This document shows positions 1 to 9,163 of a stretch of 64,000 bases of DNA, piece by piece (the first letter of the stretch is position 1; each line of letters begins with the position of its first letter). The notes beneath the pieces were generated by a model. The model did not search any database, was not told where the DNA came from, and was given only the letters and a program-made list of their open reading frames with translations. Made by a program: the position numbers and the translations under genes. Origin of the DNA: Gordonia jacobaea (GTDB taxonomy: Bacteria > Actinomycetota > Actinomycetes > Mycobacteriales > Mycobacteriaceae); contig NZ_LDTZ01000020.1 in the NCBI RefSeq assembly GCF_001186365.1, forward strand, positions 1-64,000. The letters are read 5' to 3'.

Positions 1-116
1 AAGAGTCCCCAGAACGGCGTCGTGAAGGGAACGATCACATCTTGCAACCACACGGCCACGGCGGCGACGAGCAGGAAGCCGACAGCCACGACCCAACGTC
101 GTGAGGCCCTCACCAT
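1..116 (-). CDS. N-terminus of a membrane or secreted protein (cut by window edge)
   Basis: A minus-strand reading frame opens with ATG at 116 and runs off the left edge, giving about 38 residues. It starts with a basic stretch (MVRASRRW) followed by a hydrophobic segment (VVAVGFLLVAAVAVWL), the pattern of a signal anchor or first transmembrane helix. It lies 29 bp downstream of the aspT stop and reads in the same direction, so it could be co-transcribed. Too little is visible to name a family. A chance frame is possible, but the charge/hydrophobic pattern argues for a real start. Confidence 0.4.
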   Translation of the reverse strand, partial: MVRASRRWVVAVGFLLVAAVAVWLQDVIVPFTTPFWGL

Positions 117-145
117 TGCCGGACTGTCACACGCGCGCCGTCTCG

Positions 146-1597
<1,452 letters not shown>

Positions 1598-1662
1598 TCA
1601 ATTGTAGCGAGCCTTCGCCGTGATGTGTCAGGGGGTCGGCGAGGCTGTCGCCCGGAAGCCGA

Positions 1663-2385
1663 TCAGCGCAGGAGTCGCGGGAGCAGAGCGAGGCGGGCCG
1701 CGTAGTCGCGCGGCAGGTAGGCGGTGCGGCTGCGGGTCCAGTCCTGCCCGGACAGTCCGTCATAGGTCGAGGGCATCGCGATGCCTGCGGGCGCATAGGC
1801 GTCGAGTCCGTTGGCTCGCGTCGTGTAGACGGCGCGCCACAGATGGTCGGAGAACGCGACGATCCCGGCGACGTCGACGCGCGCCGACGGTCCGCGGAGT
1901 TGTGCGACCTTGGCGGCGACACCGTCGGTGGAGAGGTAGACGAGCGTGCCGTCGGGCTTGCGATTCGGCGGGATCTCGACGACGCCTGCGGCATGGAACT
2001 TCGCATGCAGTACGCGGGCGATCTCGGTCTGCGCGTAGATCGGGATGGCGCGGTTGCCGCGCGTGCGGATCGCGGTTTCGGCTAACGCTTCGTTGACGGG
2101 GCCGGGTTCGCCGACCGTGCGCGTCGGGTCGACGCCCGGCGCGATGCGGTTGCCGAAGCTGTACGCGATGAGCAGGCTGAAGTCGCCCGCTGCGCGCGTC
2201 GGGGTGTGCACGGGGTCAACCCCACGCTGTGGCGATGCGTGCGCCGGGGCGAAAGCGACCAACGACGCCATCACGGCCAGGGCGATCGTCGACGCCGCCA
2301 GAGCCAACCGACGACTCGGTTGCAGTGGACGTGCCGGCCGCGGGCGATGCGGATGCGGGCGGTTGGTCGCTCTGAACGCTGCCAT
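1663..2385 (-). CDS. Secreted hypothetical protein, possibly distant YdcF/SanA-like
   Basis: A 240-residue protein starting at ATG 2385, 7 nt after AGGAG; the upstream extension to 2637 would run through the tRNA gene and is rejected. Residues 1-50 form a long signal peptide: an Arg/Pro/His-rich N-region, a hydrophobic core (LALAASTIALAVMASLVAF) and an APAHA cleavage site. The exported domain has GEPGPVNEALAETA, QTEIARVLHAKF and a late AFSDHLWRAV segment. That order loosely recalls DUF218 (YdcF/SanA) proteins, but I cannot confirm it. No catalytic motif is certain. Confidence 0.75.
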   Translation of the reverse strand: MAAFRATNRPHPHRPRPARPLQPSRRLALAASTIALAVMASLVAFAPAHASPQRGVDPVHTPTRAAGDFSLLIAYSFGNRIAPGVDPTRTVGEPGPVNEALAETAIRTRGNRAIPIYAQTEIARVLHAKFHAAGVVEIPPNRKPDGTLVYLSTDGVAAKVAQLRGPSARVDVAGIVAFSDHLWRAVYTTRANGLDAYAPAGIAMPSTYDGLSGQDWTRSRTAYLPRDYAARLALLPRLLR

Positions 2386-2520
2386 CGTGTCGCTCCTGCC
2401 ATGGACGGGGTGGGTACGTTCGACCGCCGCCGCGAGCAGCGTTCCGGCTGAACGCGCGTAACCATCCCAGGCGCAGGTGTCCGCGGAGTGAACGACAACC
2501 GGATTCGGAGCAGTGACCTG

Positions 2521-2564
2521 CGGAAACGAAACGAGCCCGACGCTCACGTACGCGCCGGGCTCGC
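2521..2564 (-). terminator. Intrinsic terminator of tRNA-Ser(GGA)
   Basis: Just downstream of the tRNA on the minus strand, AGCGAGCCCG pairs with CGGGCTCG(T) around a GC-rich loop and is followed by TTTCGTTTCC, a partial U tract. It fits a rho-independent terminator for the tRNA. Confidence 0.65.
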
Positions 2565-2572
2565 TTCTGCTG

Positions 2573-2658
2573 CGGAGGATAGGAGATTCGAACTCCTGAG
2601 GGCTATTAACCCAACCCGCGTTCCAGGCGAGCGCCATAGGCCACTAGGCGAATCCTCC
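2573..2658 (-). tRNA. tRNA-Ser(GGA)
   Basis: Minus-strand class II tRNA of 86 nt. Acceptor GGAGGAT pairs with ATCCTCC, the D-arm is CCTAGTGG, the anticodon loop CTGGAAC carries GGA, a long variable arm follows, and the T-arm is GAGTTCGAATCTC. The discriminator is G and CCA is not encoded. It is one of four serine tRNAs in the window. Confidence 0.95.
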
Positions 2659-2769
2659 AGGCTTGGCGATAATAACGGCCAATCCACCCCAGACCCAAAT
2701 TCGTGCGGTCGTCACCGGGCGTCGATCGGTAGCGTCGGAGGTGCTCCTCGCCACGGAAAGGTCGACGCC

Positions 2770-3618
2770 ATGCCCACATCCGAATATCCTTACGTCGTTC
2801 TCGGCGCGACCGGCAATCAGGGCGGCGCGGTGTTGCACGCGCTGCGCGACGCAGGCAAATCCGTGCGCGGCGTCGTACGGTTTCTGGATTCGGACAGGTC
2901 GCTGGAGCTCGCGGACCGCGGCATCCCGCTCGCCGTCGCCGACATCGCGACCGGAAGGGGGCTCGACGACGCCTTCGCCGGCGCCGCCGGGGTCTTCGCC
3001 CTGACGACGCCGTTCGAGGCGGGAGCCGACGCCGAGGTCGGTCAGGGCGAGAACATCATCGCGGCAGCTGAAGCCGCAGCCGTGCCGTACCTGGTGTTCT
3101 CGTCGGTCGCCGATGCCGATCACAACACCGGTATTCCGCACTTCGACTCGAAGTACGAGGTGGAGACGAAGCTCGCTGCGTCGAGCATCCCGCACACGAT
3201 CGTCGGCCCGACGTACTTCTACGACAACCTGCTCGGCAGCCTCGACGCACTCAAAGCCGGCGTGATGCCGCTCGCCCTCCCCGCGGAGAAACCACTGCAA
3301 CAACTCTCGCGCCAGGACTTCGGCCGATTCGTCGCGATGCTGTTCGACGCCCCGTCCGGTTTCGCAGGCCGACGCATCGACCTGGCCTCCGACGAAATCA
3401 CTCCGAATGCGATGGCCGCCGCCGTGACTGCCGCGACCGGCCAGCAGGTTCACGCGGAATCGTATGACCCCGAACGTATTTCGTCGCCGGACATGCGGGC
3501 GATGTTCACGTTCTTGGCAACCAAGGGGTACAGCGTCGACGTCGCAGCACTGCACGCGGCCTATCCGCAGATCGGGTGGGAGTCGTTCGCTGACTGGGCG
3601 CAGCACACCCTCGGCTGA
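2770..3618 (+). CDS. NmrA-family NAD(P)-binding protein
   Basis: A 282-residue Rossmann-fold protein of the atypical SDR/NmrA group. The dinucleotide motif GATGNQGG is at residues 12-19, after a first beta strand YVVLG. The active-site Tyr/Lys pair of classical SDRs is replaced by the NmrA-like pattern (VFSSVADAD...HFDSKYEVE). Such proteins sense or use NAD(P), either as redox sensors or as nucleoside-diphosphate-sugar epimerase-like enzymes; the substrate cannot be read here. ATG 2770 follows a GGAAAGG ribosome site. It is convergent with the downstream DUF5996 gene across a perfect palindrome. Confidence 0.85.
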   Translation: MPTSEYPYVVLGATGNQGGAVLHALRDAGKSVRGVVRFLDSDRSLELADRGIPLAVADIATGRGLDDAFAGAAGVFALTTPFEAGADAEVGQGENIIAAAEAAAVPYLVFSSVADADHNTGIPHFDSKYEVETKLAASSIPHTIVGPTYFYDNLLGSLDALKAGVMPLALPAEKPLQQLSRQDFGRFVAMLFDAPSGFAGRRIDLASDEITPNAMAAAVTAATGQQVHAESYDPERISSPDMRAMFTFLATKGYSVDVAALHAAYPQIGWESFADWAQHTLG

Positions 3619-3623
3619 CCGGA

Positions 3624-3689
3624 GAATGTGTGTCGTATCGAAGGATGTGGGCGCTGCAGCACACACATCCTTCGATACGACACACATTC
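3624..3689. repeat. Perfect 26-bp inverted repeat between convergent genes
   Basis: The left arm 3624-3649 is the exact complement of the right arm 3664-3689, with a 14-nt loop. It lies between the stop codons of two convergent genes (3618 and 3695), so a bidirectional terminator is the simplest role. The arms are AT-richer than the neighbouring genes and there is no run of T beyond them. Confidence 0.9.
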
Positions 3690-3694
3690 ACCTG

Positions 3695-4588
3695 CTAGGG
3701 CCACTCCCCCAGGCTGGATTCGACGTCGAACGTCGACTGCAGGAACTCCCGGAGGCTTGCATCGGAGTCGTCGGCGGTCCGAACGGCGGTGTACGGCAAC
3801 AGGAATTCGCCGAGTGTCGTGTCGTACGACGCCGCGGCGGGGTGCACCTTCGCGTCCGGGTAGCCCTCGTACACGGGATACGAGTAGGAGTAGAAGGCCC
3901 CCTCGTCGGCCCCACCGGGCCAGAACCCGGCGCTGGAGACCTCCTCGCAATACGATTCGACCATCACTCGCTCCGGACAGTTGGGCACGACGCCGGAGAA
4001 CAGCGGAGCGGGACGGCCGGAGAATCGGGTGACCGCGAGATCGAATGAGCCCCAGAAGAAGTGGACCGGGCTGCACTTACCGCGCCACTTCCCACGGAAC
4101 TCCGCGAAAACGCGCTGCGCGCTGACCAATTGGTGCCAGAAGAGCTTCACGGCGTCGGCGTCGTACGAGGCGTGCGTCGTATCTTGCGGAAACGGGATCG
4201 ACTCGGCCACTTCGACGGGGTGGTCGTAGATGGGAACGCTGATGCCGAGCGACTCCAGTTGTGCCAGATAGTCAGCGTAGAAGTCGGCGGTGGTGCGCGG
4301 CTCGAGACGTACTTGTCGCCGTTCGCCTTTCGTCGTGGTGATATCCAGGACGTGGTCGACGAAGTCGAAGACGATCTCGAGGCCGTAGCCGTCGTAGGGC
4401 ATCAACGACGTCGTGAGACCCACCGAGTTCACATACAGCGCGACCTGCCACCAATGATTCTCATTCGGGGCCAGCGCCATTCGGGTCTTTCCGACGATCT
4501 GACTCCACATGTGCACTGTGTCGCGGGTCTGCTCCCAGTCGGACACACGAAGCTCCGGCCATGATTCGAACGTTGCGGTTGTGGTCAT
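3695..4588 (-). CDS. DUF5996 family protein
   Basis: A 297-residue soluble protein whose opening (ESWPELRVSDWEQTRDTVHMWSQ), NHWWQVALYVN, YDGYGLEIVFDFVDH and the later PVHFFWGSFDLAVTRFSGR and GFWPGG segments match the DUF5996 family. The family is widespread in actinobacteria and has no assigned biochemical function. There is no signal peptide or membrane segment. ATG 4588 is the natural start. It lies 59 bp downstream of the LigD polymerase gene in the same direction, but no functional link is known. Confidence 0.85.
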   Translation of the reverse strand: MTTTATFESWPELRVSDWEQTRDTVHMWSQIVGKTRMALAPNENHWWQVALYVNSVGLTTSLMPYDGYGLEIVFDFVDHVLDITTTKGERRQVRLEPRTTADFYADYLAQLESLGISVPIYDHPVEVAESIPFPQDTTHASYDADAVKLFWHQLVSAQRVFAEFRGKWRGKCSPVHFFWGSFDLAVTRFSGRPAPLFSGVVPNCPERVMVESYCEEVSSAGFWPGGADEGAFYSYSYPVYEGYPDAKVHPAAASYDTTLGEFLLPYTAVRTADDSDASLREFLQSTFDVESSLGEWP

Positions 4589-4647
4589 TCGCTACTCATT
4601 CCCTTGTGCGACGCCGCGTTTCGACTGCACGACGCCGGATTCGACGC

Positions 4648-5733
4648 TCAGTTCGGACCGATCCTGTTTCCTTCCTCGTCCCAGTGGGCACCCACCTTCT
4701 TGCTTGGCTGCACGCGCGGAGGCTCACCCGGCATCTTCGGGTAGCTCGGCGGGTAGGGCATGTCGCCGAGACCCTGAGCGTCGTCGCGTTCGACCATCTC
4801 CAGCAGTGGCTCGAGACCACGACGATGCGCGGAGATGTCGGCCATCGGATCACCCCGTCGGGCAACGAGTTCCGGGACGCTGCGCATGGTGCAGTCGTCG
4901 GGATCGACGTCGGCGAGCTCGGCCCAGGTCACGGGGGTCGATACCCGCGCGATTGCGTTGCGTCGCACCGAATACGGCGCGGCCATGGACCGGTCACGCG
5001 CATTCTGGTTGAAGTCGACGAAGATCCGCTCGCCGCGATCCTCTTTCCACCACGAGGTGGTCACGGCGTCAGGGTCTCGACGCTCCAGTTCGCGTGCGAG
5101 CGCGATGCCACAGCGTCGGGTCGCGATGAAGTCCCAGCGCGGCTCGATGGGGATGAACACGTGAATTCCCCTGCCACCAGACGTCTTTGGGTATCCGACG
5201 TAGCCGAGCTCGTCGAGTAGCGGAGCAAGGAGGTCGACGGCGACGCGTCGAACGTCGTCGAAGTCGGTGCCGGGCTGCGGGTCCAGATCGATGCGCAGTT
5301 GGTCGGGATGGTCGTTGTCGGCCGCGACCGTCGGCCAGGTATGGAAGGTGACGGTCCCGAGGTTGGCCGCCCAGACGATCGACGCCGGGCTCGTCGGACG
5401 GAGTGCATCCCCGGTTCGGCCAGAGGGGAACGTGATTCGCGTCGAGTCGATGAAGTCGGGCCGCTTCTTCGGTAGGTGCTTCTGGTAGATCTCGTCGCCG
5501 TCGATGCCGTCGGGGAAGCGCTGCAGGAATGTCGGGCGATCGCGTAGGGCGACCAGGAACGGGCCGTCGGCACCGTCGTCGCGCGCCTGCGCCATGCGCT
5601 GGTAGTAGCCGACGAGATCTCTTTTGCGGCCACCGTTTTCGCCGAGCTCGGGAAAGTAGATCTTGTCGGGGTTGCTCATCCGGACGGCAACACCGTCCAC
5701 GTCGAGTTCCTCGGCGGGCGAGCGGGATGCCAT
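4648..5733 (-). CDS. LigD-type polymerase/primase domain protein (PolDom)
   Basis: A stand-alone 361-residue archaeo-eukaryotic primase-type polymerase domain like the N-terminal module of LigD. Visible motifs are the DKIYFPE start, the metal-binding DLD in RIDLDPQPG, KTSGGRGIHV (nucleotide binding) and a third acidic site in FVDFNQN. These enzymes fill gaps with a preference for ribonucleotides during end joining or excision repair. ATG 5733 is preceded by GAAGGAGACGG and starts 1 nt after the stop of the ligase gene, so the two are translationally coupled. No ligase or nuclease domain is fused. Mtb has the same pair (Rv3730c/Rv3731). Confidence 0.93.
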   Translation of the reverse strand: MASRSPAEELDVDGVAVRMSNPDKIYFPELGENGGRKRDLVGYYQRMAQARDDGADGPFLVALRDRPTFLQRFPDGIDGDEIYQKHLPKKRPDFIDSTRITFPSGRTGDALRPTSPASIVWAANLGTVTFHTWPTVAADNDHPDQLRIDLDPQPGTDFDDVRRVAVDLLAPLLDELGYVGYPKTSGGRGIHVFIPIEPRWDFIATRRCGIALARELERRDPDAVTTSWWKEDRGERIFVDFNQNARDRSMAAPYSVRRNAIARVSTPVTWAELADVDPDDCTMRSVPELVARRGDPMADISAHRRGLEPLLEMVERDDAQGLGDMPYPPSYPKMPGEPPRVQPSKKVGAHWDEEGNRIGPN

Positions 5734-5734
5734 A

Positions 5735-6790
5735 TCAGCCGTCTCCTTCGAGCACATCGTGAAGGTCGTAGGTCAGCGGGACGTCGAGTTGGTCGTAGCC
5801 GCAGCTCTCGGGATCACGGTCGGGACGCCACCGCAGGAACTTCACGGTGTGCCGGAATCGGTGGTTCTCCATCTGGTCGTAGGCGACCTCGGCGACGAGC
5901 TCGGGCCTGATGGGTATCCACTCCCCCGACTTCTCTGATCGCCAGCGCGTCGGCTCGCCCGGTGCGGGCTTGTCGGGATCGGTACGCATCGGCGCAAACA
6001 TCTCTTCGAGTTCGATTCGCTTCTTGTCGGTGAACGCACCAGCGCCGCCGACCATGTGAAGGTCTCCCGAATCGGTGAAGAGGCCCAACAACATCGAGCC
6101 CAGGCCGGTTCCGCTCTTGTGCACCCGGTAGCCGATGACCACACAGTCGGCCGTGCGCTTGTGTTTGACCTTCAGCATCTCGCGCTTGCCCTCGACGTAT
6201 GGCGAGCCGAGCCGCTTGGCGACCACGCCGTCGAGGCCCGCGCCCTCGAATGCCGAGAACCAGGTGCGCGCGGTGTCGGCGTCGGCGGTGACGCGGCTGA
6301 CGTTGAACCGCCTGCCCGGCTTGTGCGCACCCACCGCCTCCACGAGCGTGTCGCGGCGTACGGCGAAGGGCTCGTCGACGACGCTGCGGTCGCCGAGTGC
6401 GAGCGCGTCGAATCCGATGAAGATCGCGGGTGTCTTCTCGGCGAGCATCCGTACGCGTGAGTCGGCGGGATGAATACGCTGCGCGAGCGAGTCCCAATCG
6501 AGGCGGTGCACGCCATCGATGACGGACGGGACGCCGATCTCGCCGTCGAGGACCACCTTGTCGGGAAGTTCGGCGCGCGCGGCGTCGACGATCTCGGGGA
6601 AGTAGCGCGCGAGGTCTTTGCCTCCGCGGGAACCGATGTAGACCTCGTCGCCGTCGCGAAAGACCAACGCACGAAAGCCATCCCACTTGGGTTCGTAGGA
6701 CCACGACGGCTCACCGTCGGGTTGTTCCGGCACCGCTGAGACAGCCTTGGCGAGCATCGGCGCGACGGGAGGCATGACCGGTAGGTCCAC
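5735..6790 (-). CDS. ligC: ATP-dependent DNA ligase, LigC type
   Basis: A 351-residue ATP-dependent DNA ligase. The AMP-accepting lysine is K35 in motif KWDG; later motifs include GSRGGKDL, LDGEI, EGVVAKR (as DGVVAKR) and VIGY, then an OB-fold ending in TVKFLRW. LigC enzymes act with PolDom in base-excision repair or back-up end joining in mycobacteria. I chose the GTG at 6790, with GGGAG upstream, because it gives the VDLPVMPPVAPMLAK start typical of the family; the frame farther upstream runs through repeats. It is the first gene of the two-gene repair operon. Confidence 0.93.
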   Translation of the reverse strand: MDLPVMPPVAPMLAKAVSAVPEQPDGEPSWSYEPKWDGFRALVFRDGDEVYIGSRGGKDLARYFPEIVDAARAELPDKVVLDGEIGVPSVIDGVHRLDWDSLAQRIHPADSRVRMLAEKTPAIFIGFDALALGDRSVVDEPFAVRRDTLVEAVGAHKPGRRFNVSRVTADADTARTWFSAFEGAGLDGVVAKRLGSPYVEGKREMLKVKHKRTADCVVIGYRVHKSGTGLGSMLLGLFTDSGDLHMVGGAGAFTDKKRIELEEMFAPMRTDPDKPAPGEPTRWRSEKSGEWIPIRPELVAEVAYDQMENHRFRHTVKFLRWRPDRDPESCGYDQLDVPLTYDLHDVLEGDG

Positions 6791-6837
6791 CACCCCATAC
6801 TCCCCATTGCACGACGATCCCGCAATGAGCCGCGCGT

Positions 6838-7153
6838 GCCGCGCTGGTCCCGCTGTCCGAGCGTCCCCCGCTGGTCGAGCTTGTCGAGACCACCGCCGGT
6901 CGAGCGTCGCCGCTCGTGATTTCGACTCGGCAGCTCGCTGCGCTCGCGGCCGCTCAATCAGCGGAAAGGGCCCACCCCTCCGCGAGTCCCACCCGCTGGT
7001 CGAGCGTCCCCCGCTGGTCGAGCGTCCTCCCGCTGGTCGAGCGTCCTCCCGCTGGTCGAGCTTGTCGAGACCACCGCCGGCCGAGCGTCGCCGCTGGTGA
7101 TTTCGACTCGGCTGCTCGCTGCGCTCGCGGCCGCTCAATCAGCGGAGAGGACC
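6838..7153. repeat. 19-bp-family tandem repeats with a duplicated ~100-bp unit
   Basis: This interval between divergent ligC and gluQ is built from GCTGGTCGAGCGTC-type units. Adjacent copies of about 19 nt are clearest at 6998-7050. A longer unit that contains GAGCTTGTCGAGACCACC and GCTCGCTGCGCTCGCGGCC occurs twice, at about 6866-6972 and 7050-7153, with few differences. The rest of the 392-bp gap holds only the two genes' start regions. Related units recur at 45.33-45.57 kb and inside the gene at 61.7 kb. No open frame here looks real. Confidence 0.88.
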
Positions 7154-7182
7154 ACCCACCCGCGGCGGTAGTGTCGTCTCCG

Positions 7183-8118
7183 ATGTCCGCACACGAACCC
7201 GCTGCGCAGCCGGCGCTTGCTGCCGGGCGGTACGCGCCGTCGCCGTCGGGCGACCTGCACGTCGGCAACCTGCGCACGGCCGTGCTGGCGTGGCTCTTCG
7301 CCCACACCTCGGGCCGCCGGTTTCTGCTGCGGATGGAGAACCTCGACCGCACCGCGGTGGGATCCGATCAGCGACAGATCGACGACCTGCACGCCCTCGG
7401 GATCGACTGGGAGCCGCCGGTCGTGTACCAGACCGACCGGCTCGATCGGTACCGCGCGGTGATCGACGACCTGACCATGCGTGGCCGCACCTTCGAATGC
7501 TTCTGCACCAGACGTGAGATCCTCGAAGCCCCGTCGGCGCCGCACTCCCCACCGGGCGCTTATCCCGGAACCTGCCGACACCTCACCGCAGAGCAGCGCG
7601 AGAGCAAGCGCGCGGCCGGGCGTCCGCCCGCTATCCGGATCGTCTCCGACGTCGACGAGTTCAGCGTCGTCGACATCCTGCACGGCGAATACACCGGCGC
7701 CGTCGACGATTTCGTCATCCAACGTGGCGACGGCACGCCCGCATACAACCTCGCGGTGGTCGTCGACGACGCCGAGCAGGGTGTCGACCAGGTGGTCCGC
7801 GGCGACGACCTCCTGTCGTCCGCCCCACGCCAGTCGTACCTCACGACGCTGCTCGGGCATACCCCTCCCGTCTACGCGCATGTCCCGATGGTGCTCAACG
7901 ACAAGCAGATTCGCTTGTCGAAGCGCGACGGGGCTGTCACGCTAGCCGACCTCGCCGCGCGCGGCGTCGGCACCGCAACGGTTCTCGACCACATTGCGGC
8001 ATCGCTACAGCTGGCCGAGCCCGGCGAACATGTCACCCTCGACGACCTCGCTCAACGCTTCGATCCGACGAAGCTCCCGACGCAGCCGTGGATCCTCACC
8101 GAAGACGAATGGACCTGA
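7183..8118 (+). CDS. gluQ: Glutamyl-Q tRNA(Asp) synthetase
   Basis: A 311-residue class I aminoacyl-tRNA synthetase paralogue that lacks the anticodon-binding domain and charges glutamate onto queuosine in tRNA-Asp. The HIGH-like PSPSGDLHVGNL is near residue 20, the zinc ligands lie in CFCTRREI and YPGTCRHL, and the KMSKS-like RLSKRDGAV is near residue 245. The length is about two thirds of GltX, as expected for GluQ-RS. It is divergent from ligC. The presence of tgt 6.5 kb away supports queuosine use in this organism. Confidence 0.92.
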   Translation: MSAHEPAAQPALAAGRYAPSPSGDLHVGNLRTAVLAWLFAHTSGRRFLLRMENLDRTAVGSDQRQIDDLHALGIDWEPPVVYQTDRLDRYRAVIDDLTMRGRTFECFCTRREILEAPSAPHSPPGAYPGTCRHLTAEQRESKRAAGRPPAIRIVSDVDEFSVVDILHGEYTGAVDDFVIQRGDGTPAYNLAVVVDDAEQGVDQVVRGDDLLSSAPRQSYLTTLLGHTPPVYAHVPMVLNDKQIRLSKRDGAVTLADLAARGVGTATVLDHIAASLQLAEPGEHVTLDDLAQRFDPTKLPTQPWILTEDEWT

Positions 8119-8137
8119 GAGGCACTCACATCCGCGC

Positions 8138-9163
8138 TCAGGACGCGGTCGTCAACAGCCTGTCGAGCAGATCGTCGAGAGTCAGCACGCCGAGAACCTC
8201 GTCGCCCGCAGATACCAGCGCGATATGTGCGCGCTTGTCGCGCATGCGCGCCATACCCTCGTAGGCCGGCAGCTCGGCAGGCAGGATCAACACGTCTCGG
8301 GCAAGGTTGGCTGCCGTGACATCGGCAGCCGCATTGAGACTGTCTCGGACGTGCACCACACCGATCACCGAGTCGCGGGTCAGGTTCTCTTCTGCCCCTG
8401 CGCGCACGACGAGCAGTCGAGAGTGCCCCGTCTGACGCGAAACCTCTTGAATCCCAGCAGGAGAAGCATCCGCGGGAACACCGTCGAGTGCGCCGTCGCC
8501 TACGACGTCGCCCACCGCGAGCGCCTCCGTGGCCAACGCCGCACTGAGCCTGTTGTGATACTCGTCGTCGAGCATCCCGGTCTCGGCGGAGTGGTCGACC
8601 AGCTGTCGCAACGTGGCCGAATCCTGTCCGGACGACACCTGGTCGACTGGCTGCACGCCAACGCGACGCAGGCACCAGTTGGCGAGTTGGTTGAGCACGA
8701 CGAGCACCGGGCGCACCACCCACATGAAGGCGCGCATCGGAATCGCCAGCAGCACAGCCGATTTCTCCGGGTGTGCGATGGCCCACGACTTGGGTGCCAT
8801 CTCGCCGACGACCAGGTGAAGGAAGGTCACGATGATCAGCGCGAGTATGAATCCCGCGACGTCGGCGATCCACAGCGGCGCGCCGAGTGCTTCGATCCCC
8901 GGCGTGATCCAGTGATGCACAGCGGGTTTGGTCACCGCGCCGAGCGCAAGCGTGCAGACGGTGATACCCAACTGCGAACCGGCCAGCAGCACAGACAGTT
9001 CCGACGAGCTGCGTAGCGCGGCTCGCGCGGCACGACTGGTCTGCGCGGCATCTTCGATACGGTGCCGACGAGCGGCGATCAGCGCGAACTCGACAGCGAC
9101 GAAGAACGCGCTCGCCGCGATCAACGCGACCGTGACCGCGAGTACGACCCAGGGGTTACTCAT
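8138..9163 (-). CDS. CNNM/CorC-type membrane protein with CBS domains (short paralogue)
   Basis: A 341-residue protein with an N-terminal DUF21 (CNNM) membrane domain: hydrophobic helices around residues 4-30, 60-80 and 95-150, with the hallmark GSQLGITVCTLALG and PKSWAIAHPE. A cytoplasmic CBS pair follows (VIGVVHVRDSL and VLGVLTLDDLLDRLL). It ends without the CorC_HlyC domain. The family is linked to magnesium or cobalt efflux and transport. It overlaps the end of the larger upstream paralogue by 8 bp, so the two are coupled and may form a heteromer, as for Rv1841c/Rv1842c. Confidence 0.88.
   Translation of the reverse strand: MSNPWVVLAVTVALIAASAFFVAVEFALIAARRHRIEDAAQTSRAARAALRSSSELSVLLAGSQLGITVCTLALGAVTKPAVHHWITPGIEALGAPLWIADVAGFILALIIVTFLHLVVGEMAPKSWAIAHPEKSAVLLAIPMRAFMWVVRPVLVVLNQLANWCLRRVGVQPVDQVSSGQDSATLRQLVDHSAETGMLDDEYHNRLSAALATEALAVGDVVGDGALDGVPADASPAGIQEVSRQTGHSRLLVVRAGAEENLTRDSVIGVVHVRDSLNAAADVTAANLARDVLILPAELPAYEGMARMRDKRAHIALVSAGDEVLGVLTLDDLLDRLLTTAS

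Noticed and set aside
2386..2637. N-terminal extension of the secreted protein frame
   Set aside because: It reads through tRNA-Ser(GGA) and its terminator, and hides the clear signal peptide and ribosome site at 2385.
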